Positions 56,134-63,800 of a DNA stretch of 64,000 nucleotides are shown piece by piece. Position 1 is the first letter of the stretch. Each line of letters opens with the position of its first letter. The notes beneath the pieces were generated by a model, which was not told the origin of the DNA, did no database searches, and saw only the letters and a list, made by a program, of their open reading frames with translations. The DNA comes from Arthrospira sp. PCC 9108 (lineage in GTDB: Bacteria; Cyanobacteriota; Cyanobacteriia; Cyanobacteriales; Microcoleaceae), in assembly GCA_016745315.1 (NCBI GenBank), contig CP066886.1:744001-808000 (forward strand). Reading direction: 5' to 3'. The translations under genes and the position numbers were made by a program.

Positions 56134-56588
56134 GCACCATATCACCCCCCCCGTTTAGCTATCCCTCCGTTACGGTGGTTGTCCCCCAACCCCTCGCGCT
56201 CGTGGCGACTGCCGCAATACCTAGAAAGAGACCCGGATTTTCTCTCCATATAGCGACTCGCCAACTTAAATCGGTTTAAGGATTAGGTCAAGAATGAGTC
56301 CAAAAATTATTGTATAGACGGGAGTTTGAATCGCTTTTCTCCTGCCCAACGATAACTTCGGGATTCATGCTTAATATAGAACTAGACCCAGAAACCGGAT
56401 TTCTTGGTATTTTGCTACAAAGGTAAACGATCGCCTTTTGTCCAATCAGCGGCAAGCCAACGCCAAGCAGCCGACCATTGGCAAGCTGAAGGAGTCGGCA
56501 CCGCCTCTGGCGGCAATTCGGGAGAATTGGCGAGGATTAGGTTTTCAGGTTTGAGTTAGTGTTCGTCTTTTTCAACTAGGAGATAGCT
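56134..56588. other. Repeat-filled gap with an antitoxin stub (copy 4)
   Basis: Contains the operator-like CTTAAATCGGTTTAAG (56265-56280) and at 56367-56426 a 19-codon scrap of the RHH-type antitoxin (LNIELDPET) that runs into an AAACCGGATTTCTTGG repeat and stops. From about 56440 to 56560 a frame (GKLKESAPPLAAIRENW) looks like another gene fragment. No intact gene is seen. Confidence 0.6.
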
Positions 56589-57158
56589 ATGATTGCAGCC
56601 AAAGAAAAAGGGCCGTACTTTACGCCGGAGGAGTATTTTGCTTGGGAGGAGCAACAACTCGAAAAGCATGAGTTAATCGATGGTCGCGTGTATGCGATGA
56701 CGGGTGGCACGCAAAATCATAGTGCGATCAAAATTAATATCGTCAGCCTCATCAAAGCGCACTTGCGGGGAAGTCGATGTCGAGTTTTTAATTCGGATCT
56801 AAAGGTCAATATTCTTGATACCTCTAACTATACTTATCCTGATTTGAGTGTGACTTGTGACGATCGTGATCGTGAGCATACACAATACATTACCTATCCC
56901 TGTCTAATTGTCGAGGTTTTATCCCCCAGCACTGAGGCTTATGACCGGGGCAAGAAGTTTGAAATGTACCGCCAAAATCAGAATTTGGTGGATTATGTAT
57001 TAGCCAGTTCGGAGGAGATTGCGATCGATATGTATCACCAAAACGAGGCGGGGGATTGGTTAATTCTGAGCTATCGACCGGGCGATGTTGTCGAGCTAAA
57101 AAGTATTGGATTAAGTGTGGCGATAGAGGAATTTTACGAAGAGGTTGTCTTCGAGTAG
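56589..57158 (+). CDS. Uma2 family (PD-(D/E)XK-like) protein, copy 1
   Basis: A 189-residue Uma2 protein: YFTPEEYFAWEEQQLEKHELIDGRVYAMTGGT, NYTYPDLSVTCDD, CLIVEVLSPSTEAYDRGKKFEMYR. The conserved E, D and E-V-L-S residues fit a restriction-like nuclease fold. Uma2 genes are very abundant in cyanobacteria and may come from mobile elements; no substrate is known. Copy 2 follows 38 bp later. Confidence 0.85.
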   Translation: MIAAKEKGPYFTPEEYFAWEEQQLEKHELIDGRVYAMTGGTQNHSAIKINIVSLIKAHLRGSRCRVFNSDLKVNILDTSNYTYPDLSVTCDDRDREHTQYITYPCLIVEVLSPSTEAYDRGKKFEMYRQNQNLVDYVLASSEEIAIDMYHQNEAGDWLILSYRPGDVVELKSIGLSVAIEEFYEEVVFE

Positions 57159-57196
57159 GGCAATGATTCACTGTTGTTATGAGCTAAGAAATAGTT

Positions 57197-57784
57197 ATGA
57201 TCGCAGCCAAAGAACAAGGGCGCTACTTTACGCCGGAGGAGTATTTTACTTGGGAGGAGCAACAACTCGAAAAGCATCAGTTAATCGATGGTCGCGTGTA
57301 TGCGATGACGGGTGGTACCAGAAATCATAGTGATGTGGCTGGTAACTTTTTAGCGATTATCAAGCCTCATCTCCGAGGCAGTGGTTGTAAAACCTACAAT
57401 TCTGATTGTCGCGTAAATGTTCTCAACACTGACAACTATATCTATCGAGATCTGAGTGTTGCCTGCGATCCGAGAGACAATTCTAGCGCCCAATACATTA
57501 CCTATCCCTGTCTAATTGTCGAGGTTTTATCCCCCAGCACCGAGGCTTATGACCGGGGCAAGAAGTTTGAAATGTACCGCCGCAATCCGAATTTGGTGGA
57601 TTATGTGTTAGCTAGTTCCGAGGAGATGGCGATCGATATGTATCACCAAAACGAGGCGGGGGATTGGTTAATTCTGAGCTATCGACCCGGCGATGTTGTC
57701 GAGCTAAAAAGTATTGGATTAAGTGTGCCGATAGAGGAGTTTTACGAAGAGGTTGTGTTTGAGCCATCGTCTAATGCGGTTTAG
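57197..57784 (+). CDS. Uma2 family (PD-(D/E)XK-like) protein, copy 2
   Basis: A 195-residue tandem duplicate of the gene before. The ends are nearly identical; the middle (residues about 45-95, SDVAGNFLAIIKPHLRGSGCK, NIYRD region) has diverged strongly. In the active-site motif PDLSV the Pro is replaced (YRDLSV) but the Asp is kept. Conserved ends with a variable centre suggest gene conversion or selection on the middle part. Confidence 0.85.
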   Translation: MIAAKEQGRYFTPEEYFTWEEQQLEKHQLIDGRVYAMTGGTRNHSDVAGNFLAIIKPHLRGSGCKTYNSDCRVNVLNTDNYIYRDLSVACDPRDNSSAQYITYPCLIVEVLSPSTEAYDRGKKFEMYRRNPNLVDYVLASSEEMAIDMYHQNEAGDWLILSYRPGDVVELKSIGLSVPIEEFYEEVVFEPSSNAV

Positions 57785-57906
57785 TGTACAAGATGGATGA
57801 CTCCAGTGCGATCACCCATATCTCCACCCGCCACCCCCACCAAAGCAGCCTCAAACCGTGTAACTTCCTGGGTGTTAGAATAATCCCTAATGTTCCAGGC
57901 ATCAAT

Positions 57907-59359
57907 ATGAAGTTCGAGCGCGACACTATCGTAAAATTAACCATCGGTAGCGGGTGCGTCCTGGGTAGCTTGGCGTTCCCCCCCCGTATCGCCGCAGAAG
58001 GGATGGTCTGGGGAAACATCTTAGCCACGGCGTTAGGGAATGTGGCGGCGGGGAATACGGCTAATGCTGTTGATGCTTTAATCGATGCACGAGAGGGGAG
58101 AGTTTCCCTAGAAAATCAGGATTTAACCAAAGCAGTCGGGAAAGCGATTCTCTACGAGACGCTACGCGAACGCCGCCGTTATCACCCTCGCAGCCAAACA
58201 ACAGCGGGGCAAAACCCGCGAATATCTCGAAAAAATCGCCGCCCAAGCCAAGGATAACTGGGTTGCGAACGCCCAACAGGAACTAGCCAAACAACGTTAC
58301 CCCGACCTGCGAGAAGCCAAACTCGACCAATTCCTTACCCCCCAAGAATACCAACTCACCCAACAAGGGAACCTCACCGTCACCGCATGGGGCGATATTT
58401 TTATCCGCCTCAATATGGCAGCCTGTAAAAGGAGAAACCTCACCCAGCAGCAGGCATTTTTTAGGGAGATTTCCGGCACAATTGAGTCCGGTTTTGCGGA
58501 AGTCTGTCAACGGTTCGGGGTGATGGAAACCCAGATAACTCAGTTGTTGCAAGGACTGGAAAGAACCCTCGAAAGTTTGGTGGAGGAAATTCGATCGCAT
58601 TTTGATGCGGCTAACCCCCATCTTTCCTTAGCAGAATGGCGAGCCATTGCCGAGTTAATGCTGCCTAACCGACAGGTATTCTTAACGGCTAATCCGGCAT
58701 TTAAGCGGGTGGAGATTTATGTGCCGTTGGCATTGGTGGATCTATACCCAACTAAGGAACGGAAACCGGGGCTAAGTCTGGAAAACCGAGAACAGTGGGA
58801 ACGGGAAGAAGAGAGAATGACTCCTATCAGTGAGGATGAGTTTTTTAATCAGGTTTTGCGACAGGGAAAAACTCCCCAAAGTCAGGGGCGACGGATTGCC
58901 GTTATTGGTGAACCGGGGTCAGGAAAAACCACACGGTTACAGGCGATCGCTGATTGGATATTGGCAGAAAATCTGGGCATCCCCATTTGGGTTGACTTGG
59001 CACAATTTACCCAACCGACCCTAGTAGATTATCTGGAAAACTGGCTGAAGTCGGCGAGAGTTCAAGGAGCGATCACGGAGCGTGGCGGTAGCCGTATCGC
59101 TTCTGTCCAAGACCATAAAGAGAATCTCTGGTTATTGATGGATGGGTTGGATGAAATGGTAGCCCGGATTGAACGGATCCATGTGTCCCAGTTCTTAACC
59201 GGGTGGGTGGGGTTAGCAAGGGCGATCGTCTCTTGTCGGGTGAATGTTTGGGAATCCGATAAAAATGCCTTTTCCGGGTTTGATGTATATCGGAATTTAC
59301 CCTTTCAGTCGGAGCAGATGGAAACCTTTATCCGGCGATTTTTTGCCCAGAGTGATTAA
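57907..59359 (+). pseudogene. Broken and truncated paralog of the NACHT NTPase
   Basis: From ATG 57907 the N-terminal module (GSGCVLGSLAFPPRIAAEGMVW) matches the 44813 protein. A 26-bp repeat at 58149-58174 replaces four bases and shifts the frame. The next frame (about 58175-59359) continues AKDNW and FLTPQEYQLTQQGNLT, skips about 80 residues present in the paralog (after NMAACK), and has a NACHT domain with Walker A GEPGSGKTT and Walker B LWLLMDGLDEM. It ends at 59359 soon after NACHT, with no membrane region. The NACHT part is of a different subtype from the intact gene, so the N-terminal module has been joined to more than one NTPase. A product starting inside the second frame is possible. 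Confidence 0.8.
58149..58174. repeat. Small dispersed repeat insertion in the NACHT paralog
   Basis: TCTCTACGAGACGCTACGCG plus AACGCC, a short repeat commonly seen scattered in cyanobacterial genomes, stands where the paralog has only CGCC after GCGAT (HIP1 site). Net gain is 22 bases. Confidence 0.75.
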
Positions 59360-59538
59360 AAACAGTAACTCCTGGCAGTAAAGGCTTGTAGCTTTTTGAG
59401 GCTAAGGTGCATATCCCCTTGATTCTGTATAACATCCACCTTTAAAAAAGGCTGAACCCCTTTTTAACATAGTTGCTTTCAGGCAATACACTATGCTTCT
59501 TGCTACAATGTTTGTGTAGACTTCAACTTAGGTGCAAT

Positions 59539-59883
59539 ATGTCCCCAATGAGCGCCCCAGGAAAATTCCCAGCCACCTCTCCTCCTCTACGTTGGGATGA
59601 AGCCGGAGGTATCCGCATAGGTTCAAGCAGAGTGACTCTGGATAGTCTACTTGCTACTTACCACAATGGCTCGACTCCTGAAGAAATCGCTATTCAATTT
59701 TCAGTTCTGAGTTTAGAAGACATATACAGTACGATTGCTTATTATCTAAACCATCGTCAGGAAATTGACAGTTATTTAGAGCAACGTAATCAAAAAGCTG
59801 AACAACTCAGACAACAACTTACCCAAAAACACAACCTAGTCGATCTCAGACAGCGCTTGCTTACTCGTCAGTCACAAAAATAA
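59539..59883 (+). CDS. DUF433 antitoxin-like protein, second copy
   Basis: A 114-residue protein from ATG 59539. IRIGSSRVTLDSLLATYHNGSTPEEIAIQFSVLSLEDIYSTIAYYL is the DUF433 block, followed by a charged helix. Its partner toxin begins 11 bp later. The upstream 59360-59538 holds no gene. Confidence 0.78.
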   Translation: MSPMSAPGKFPATSPPLRWDEAGGIRIGSSRVTLDSLLATYHNGSTPEEIAIQFSVLSLEDIYSTIAYYLNHRQEIDSYLEQRNQKAEQLRQQLTQKHNLVDLRQRLLTRQSQK

Positions 59884-59893
59884 TTGGAACAAA

Positions 59894-60241
59894 ATGCGCC
59901 TTCTTACTGACGAAAATTTTAACGGGGCTATATTGCGTGGTCTAATGAGACGCTTGCCTACTGTGGATGTAATTCGTGTTCAAGACGTAGGGTTAAGGAA
60001 TACAGATGATCCAGTTATATTGGAATGGGCGGCGAACGAGGGACGTATCTTGCTGAGTCATGATGTAGCCACTATTACGATGTATGCTTGCGATCGCGTC
60101 AATCAAGGATTACCTATGCCAGGAGTTGTTTAAGTGATAGCGAGAGCCCCCATTGGCAAGATCATTGATGACTTAGAACTATTTATTTGTTGCAGCGAAC
60201 CTGGAGAATATGAGGGTCAAGTTCTTTTCATACCTTTCTAT
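59894..60241 (+). pseudogene. DUF5615 PIN-like toxin with premature TAA, second copy
   Basis: RLLTDENFNGAILRGLMRR ... VDVIRVQDVGL ... ILLSHDVATITMYA ... GLPMPGVV, then TAA (60131-60133), then VIARAPIGKIIDDLELFICC in the same frame, the normal C-terminus. Relatives read GV-F/V-E-V here, so Glu is expected at the stop. A shortened 79-residue product retains the catalytic Asp residues and might still work. Confidence 0.72.
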
Positions 60242-60261
60242 CTTATTCCCAAACTTTCACC

Positions 60262-60295
60262 AATAAAAACCCCGACCTAGGGAATTGGATCGGGG
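60262..60295 (-). terminator. Terminator after the IS110-like gene
   Basis: On the minus strand CCCCGA (60295-60290) pairs with TCGGGG (60275-60270), followed by TTTTTATTGG. It is 34 bp past the stop. Confidence 0.65.
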
Positions 60296-60328
60296 TACAG
60301 GGCAATTAAGCTAATTCTATGGGGATTA

Positions 60329-61609
60329 TTACCGCATATCCCAGAGAGCCTTAAAAAGCGTCTCAGCTAGTTTCCTGGATGTGGCATTCCTGGCAGCCTT
60401 GAGCGCAGCCCCAGACACTTTGTTCCCTTTGTGGTATGCTCTAGTTACCCAATAAACTCTAAGCGAATGAGCCTCTGGAGATTTTGGTAGGCAATCGTAG
60501 GGGGTTGTCGCGATCGCACCTTCGCCCGGTTTCTGTTCACGATGAGTCCCCCTCTCGACTGCCCGAACAACAAACTGATGCAACACCGATCGCGCCTCTT
60601 TGCTTCCTGTGAAACTACTCCGAGTGTCAGCCTTTCCAGATTGCACTTGAGTAGACCCCAAACCGCAAAGCTGCCGGAATCGTCTCATAGCCTTAGACTT
60701 AGGGAGACATTTAAACATCTCATCAAACGGAACGCACCGGGTAAGTAGCCAGCCCCGTTCTCGGCAGCCAAAACCAAACTTGTCAAACACCCGATGGTAA
60801 CAATCAAACTCTGGCAGGTTCAGGTAACTTAGCAGCTCCTGCTCTACCATCGCTTCCGACTGATGCCACATACAAATCTGTTGGGCTAGTCGGGCAGTTA
60901 TTTCACTGATGCCAGTGCCTTCCCCCGCCGCGATCGCCTTCGCGTATTCATTGTCAAACTTGGTTTTAATCCCTTTGGGAATTTCCCAACTACCTTGGGA
61001 AGTCCAGCCACAAGCCCAACCCCACCACGCCGGCAGTTTGTCCGGGTCTAATTTCCCAGATTCTTTTTTAACTCTAACTTTTGCTTTGGCTGGAAACTCA
61101 TAGACCAGTCGAGACTTGGCTTGGTTTATCGTTTGGGTGCGGGGCTTGTTGAATGACCCAATATCTCTTAGGCATTGTTCAATTTTCGCTACTTCTGGCG
61201 GCCGCTCCCTTACCCAATACCTGCGATCGTAGGCAATTTGGTAATGCTGGAAGTATGTGGCAACCATGAGCAAAGCATCGTAGGGGTCAGACTTGTTAGA
61301 CGTTCCCCCATAGCTTTTCCGAGTGTCCTTAATCATCGTCTGATCTACTTTCAGCACAGGGATTCCCTCCCGATGTAAGCAGTCAATCCAGAATCTGCTA
61401 TAAGTTCGGGTCGGCTCTAATATCACCACAGACGGCTCCAAAGACACAAGAAACTGGATAGACTTTGCATTTGCTTCTAGCTTTCGGTGGCACTCAGCAA
61501 ATGCGGGAGACTCGTAGAAATCCCGCAACGCACCCGCTGGCATAAATTCTAGCCACACGGCATCGCACCACGATGAGCTAACATCAAGGCCTACAATTAA
61601 ACTATTCAT
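60329..61609 (-). CDS. Divergent IS110-like (DEDD) transposase/recombinase
   Basis: A 426-residue protein. The N-terminal RuvC-like domain opens VGLDVSSSWCDAV (D9), has E65 in VVILEPTRTYS, and D108/D111 in NKSDPYDALL, a DEDD set. The C-terminal domain has LCGLGSTQVQSGKADTRSSF with S324, the place of the serine nucleophile in the IS110 Tnp domain, then GSKEARSVLHQFVVRA. IS110 enzymes insert DNA using a bridge RNA from the untranslated end of the element. The 80-residue stretch with KLPAWWGWACGW is unusual. No terminal repeats mark the element's ends. It could also be a domesticated relative. Confidence 0.75.
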   Translation of the reverse strand: MNSLIVGLDVSSSWCDAVWLEFMPAGALRDFYESPAFAECHRKLEANAKSIQFLVSLEPSVVILEPTRTYSRFWIDCLHREGIPVLKVDQTMIKDTRKSYGGTSNKSDPYDALLMVATYFQHYQIAYDRRYWVRERPPEVAKIEQCLRDIGSFNKPRTQTINQAKSRLVYEFPAKAKVRVKKESGKLDPDKLPAWWGWACGWTSQGSWEIPKGIKTKFDNEYAKAIAAGEGTGISEITARLAQQICMWHQSEAMVEQELLSYLNLPEFDCYHRVFDKFGFGCRERGWLLTRCVPFDEMFKCLPKSKAMRRFRQLCGLGSTQVQSGKADTRSSFTGSKEARSVLHQFVVRAVERGTHREQKPGEGAIATTPYDCLPKSPEAHSLRVYWVTRAYHKGNKVSGAALKAARNATSRKLAETLFKALWDMR

Positions 61610-61883
61610 TTTTAACCTCTAGTGTTGTGGTTAATCGTTCCCACGAAGCTGTTACGGCTCTCGCCCATTCTATCTGGGGGAACAAATCTCCCTAGAATCT
61701 AGCCGGGGTTGGAACCCGGCTAGAAGCAATTATTGACTTCTGCCCCCAGTAACAGGTTGGGGAGGGAAACCTCCCATTTCAATTCGGGGGGGCTAGTTAT
61801 CAATGCGGTGGGAATCACCCGGTTATCCGCGACTTCCCCCCAGGTGTGAGGGGAAAGTTTCGTCCTTTACCGGCTAGGACTCA
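61610..61883 (-). ncRNA. Hairpin-rich leader of the IS110-like gene, candidate bridge RNA
   Basis: 274 bp with no gene. TCTAGCCGGG/CCCGGCTAGA (61698-61707 and 61715-61724) is a perfect 10-bp stem with a 7-nt loop; GGGGAGG-GAAA-CCTCCC lies at about 61759-61775; GCGG...CCGC enclosing GGTG-GGAAT-CACC lies at about 61805-61830; more G/C pairs lie near 61835-61855. In IS110-subgroup elements the bridge RNA is encoded just upstream of the recombinase, which is where this lies. The RNA role is inferred from position and structure only. Confidence 0.45.
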
Positions 61884-62147
61884 TCAGGCGGTGAAATCTA
61901 GATTTTCTAAAGCTGATAGTGTATATTCCAAGTCTGCATAAATTTGATTGTGATACATTTCAAGCTGCATTGCATAATTATGCACATCTTGGAATCGTTC
62001 ATCATTAGAGATAAAATCGATAACTCTTAGGTGAGTAATGGTGTTATCAATTTCCATTTTGGCTTTAATTAAACAGTTCGAGAAAGAGACTGCCTCTCGT
62101 GTCAAATCGACCCACGCGCAAAGAGAATTTTCATCCTCGCCAAACAA
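61884..62147 (-). CDS. Hypothetical protein (87 aa), helical
   Basis: A frame from TTG 62147: FGEDENSLCAWVDLTREAVSFSNCLIKAKMEID ... ERFQDVHNYAMQLEMYHNQIYADLEYTLSALENL. It looks like a small helical bundle. I recognise no family. It is upstream of and co-directional with the IS110-like gene. The start is uncertain. Confidence 0.45.
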   Translation of the reverse strand: MFGEDENSLCAWVDLTREAVSFSNCLIKAKMEIDNTITHLRVIDFISNDERFQDVHNYAMQLEMYHNQIYADLEYTLSALENLDFTA

Positions 62148-62404
62148 GTGACCAGGAAAATCCGCTGATGTTTTTTGTCCAAGCGGTGAAACCCGCTAGG
62201 CGAATTGGCGGCCTCGGCTTTTGGTTTGACCATAGGCTTTTTACCTATATATAGGGTGTGCTTTTGCGATCGCCTGACCAACCCCAAGGCGATCGCATAA
62301 ATCTACCAGCTTCCCCGCTCTCAACATCCGGCTTTTTACCTATCGCGCTCGAATAATGGAAAACCCGCAGCACACTGTACGGGGAAAACAAGAAGTCAGT
62401 CTCG

Positions 62405-62712
62405 ATGACGTTAACGGAAACAGCTGTCGGGCTACTGGATCAGATGGCTATGGAGCTAAATCTGAATCGGTCCGAATTGGTGGAACAGATTGCCAGGGGG
62501 ATAATTTCCAGTCAAGCGGGGAAAGTGTCCCCGGAACAGGCGGGAAAATTCTAGACCTGTTGGAGGAGTTGTTTGCTGGTTTCCATGAGTATGTCAAAAG
62601 CCATGAGGCTCGATTAGAGCAAAGACTGCAAGCAAACCGAGACTATCAATCTCAAATGAAAAAACAAATGGAGAACATCCGACAGGAGATTCTCCAACAG
62701 GTCTCTAAATAA
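62405..62712 (+). CDS. RHH DNA-binding protein joined by a -1 frameshift to a coiled coil
   Basis: The zero frame from ATG 62405 gives a 49-residue ribbon-helix-helix-like protein (TLTETAVGLLDQMAMELNLNRSELVEQIARG) ending TAG 62552. A slippery heptamer G-GGA-AAA (62542-62548) in that frame lets a -1 shift read on as ILDLLEELFAGFHEYVKSH ... MENIRQEILQQVSK to 62712, about 102 residues in all. The -1 frame is also open upstream from ATG 62356, but that part looks unlike protein. Either programmed frameshifting makes two products, or one A was lost and the gene is broken. Confidence 0.55.
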
Positions 62713-62860
62713 ATTGAGCGCCCCTCGTGCCCACGGGGGGTGCTTTCTATTTTGGCACGCAGTTAAACCCTCAACAAATAGACAATCCATGGCACAACAT
62801 CTTTCTAACCCTCAAACTGTCACCGGTGAAAAGGCGATCGCTCATAAAGTCACCGATTCC

Positions 62861-62875
62861 GTCACCCTGGGTGAC
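62861..62875. repeat. Palindrome GTCACCCTGGGTGAC, copy 1
   Basis: A perfect palindrome with 7-bp arms around a central T. It is read here as V-T-L-G-D. Confidence 0.8.
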
Positions 62876-62956
62876 GCAAAAGTTAAAAATTTAAACGCGC
62901 CGTTACGCGCGATCGCTCATAACCCGACCGACACAATCCCAAGCGTTCCCCCAGAA

Positions 62957-63013
62957 GTGCTGGAACTTCAGTCCTAAGTGCTGGAACTTCAGTCCTAAGT
63001 GCTGGAACTTCGA
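62957..63013 (+). repeat. 21-bp tandem repeat with in-frame stop codons
   Basis: GTGCTGGAACTTCAGTCCTA-A twice (62957, 62978), then a third partial unit (62999, GTGCTGGAACTTCGA). The unit length is a multiple of three, so copy number changes keep the frame. Confidence 0.9.
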
Positions 63014-63213
63014 GACCTTATCGGGAGGAATTATGCAGCTTTCCGCCAAGTCGCCCGTTATCTTGATGTGGCGATCGCCCTAATTCATGAAAACCGTCCC
63101 TTTCTAGCGAGGCTTTTCTTGGTTCGCAGCATAGCCAAAAACTCACAATCGATACTTTTGGCTATAAATAGTCGAACGATACCTGGGGAAGATGATGATA
63201 GGGGGTCAGGCCG

Positions 63214-63762
63214 ATGAAGGGAAAATCTAAGTCACCGGGGCAGCTTTCCCTCTCAATTCCGTCACCCTGGGTGACGGATTCTGAAAGTGTAGAACCATTC
63301 GATCCTTTTTGGGATGATATGGCTGTCTTGAAACATCTTAGGGACTGTCCCAATCAAGACCACAAACAACTCGCTCAATCCACTGATATCCCGGTGTCTC
63401 GTGTAGTCAAGTCTCTGGAAAGGTTACGCGAGAAAGGTAAGGTTAAGTATTTGGGATGGATAGCCGTCACCCTGGGTGACGAAAATTTATCCCCGGTGAA
63501 CACTTTTCAGAGCGATCGCCTAACTGTTCGCTGGAAAGCTAAGTCAACCGCCCAAGACACCAACGGGAATAAATATGCTTACCTATATAGGGGAAAAAAG
63601 CAGGTTTGTTACCTTGCCGGCCCCCATCTATCGGAAAAAGCTAAAGCGATCGCCAACCAAGTAGAACAGTGGATCGAGTCCGGCTTGTCTCTCGAAGCTA
63701 TCCTAGAAAAACTTCCCGCACTTAAATCGGGTGGTTGGAAATCCCCAGATAGCAACTCCTAA
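63214..63762 (+). CDS. Winged-helix (MarR/ArsR-like) DNA-binding protein
   Basis: A 182-residue protein. After a polar N-terminus, DDMAVLKHLRDCPNQDHKQLAQSTDIPVSRVVKSLERLREKGKVKYLGW is a clear winged helix-turn-helix. The middle (NKYAYLYRGKKQVCYLAGPHLSEKAKAIANQVEQWI) resembles the short DNA-related domains of plasmid or phage proteins in filamentous cyanobacteria. It overlaps the gene before by four bases and contains two of the three palindromes. It could be a regulator or replication/partition helper; the target is unknown. Confidence 0.68.
   Translation: MKGKSKSPGQLSLSIPSPWVTDSESVEPFDPFWDDMAVLKHLRDCPNQDHKQLAQSTDIPVSRVVKSLERLREKGKVKYLGWIAVTLGDENLSPVNTFQSDRLTVRWKAKSTAQDTNGNKYAYLYRGKKQVCYLAGPHLSEKAKAIANQVEQWIESGLSLEAILEKLPALKSGGWKSPDSNS
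63261..63275. repeat. Palindrome GTCACCCTGGGTGAC, copy 2
   Basis: The same 15-mer, here read in another frame (S-P-W-V-T), so the DNA and not the peptide is conserved. Confidence 0.8.
63466..63480. repeat. Palindrome GTCACCCTGGGTGAC, copy 3
   Basis: The third copy, within the winged-helix gene, read V-T-L-G-D. Confidence 0.8.
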
Positions 63763-63772
63763 ATTTTCCACA

Positions 63773-63800
63773 GGGGGAGACTTTACTCCCCCGAAAAATT
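63773..63800 (+). terminator. Terminator after the winged-helix gene
   Basis: GGGGGAG (63773-63779) pairs with CTCCCCC (63786-63792) around a 6-nt loop, then GAAAAATTTT. Confidence 0.6.

Larger units (their letters stand above)
62789..63217 (+). pseudogene. Hypothetical gene interrupted by a 21-bp repeat that carries stops
   Basis: The frame from ATG 62789 (AQHLSNPQTVTGEKAIAHKV ... PPEVLELQS) stops at 62977. After a second 21-bp unit (VLELQS, stop 62998) it goes on in the same frame as VLELRDLIGRNYAAFRQVARYLDVAIALIHENRPF to 63217. Each unit reads GTG ... TAA, so stop and GTG restart touch. The last part is a helical protein of unknown family; a 72-residue product from GTG 62999 is possible. 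It overlaps the next gene by four bases. Confidence 0.5.

Noticed and set aside
62714..62788. N-terminal extension (SAPRAHGGCFLFWHAV...) of the gene at 62789
   Set aside because: It overlaps a C/G-rich stretch after the previous stop and has no protein-like pattern; ATG 62789 is the better start.
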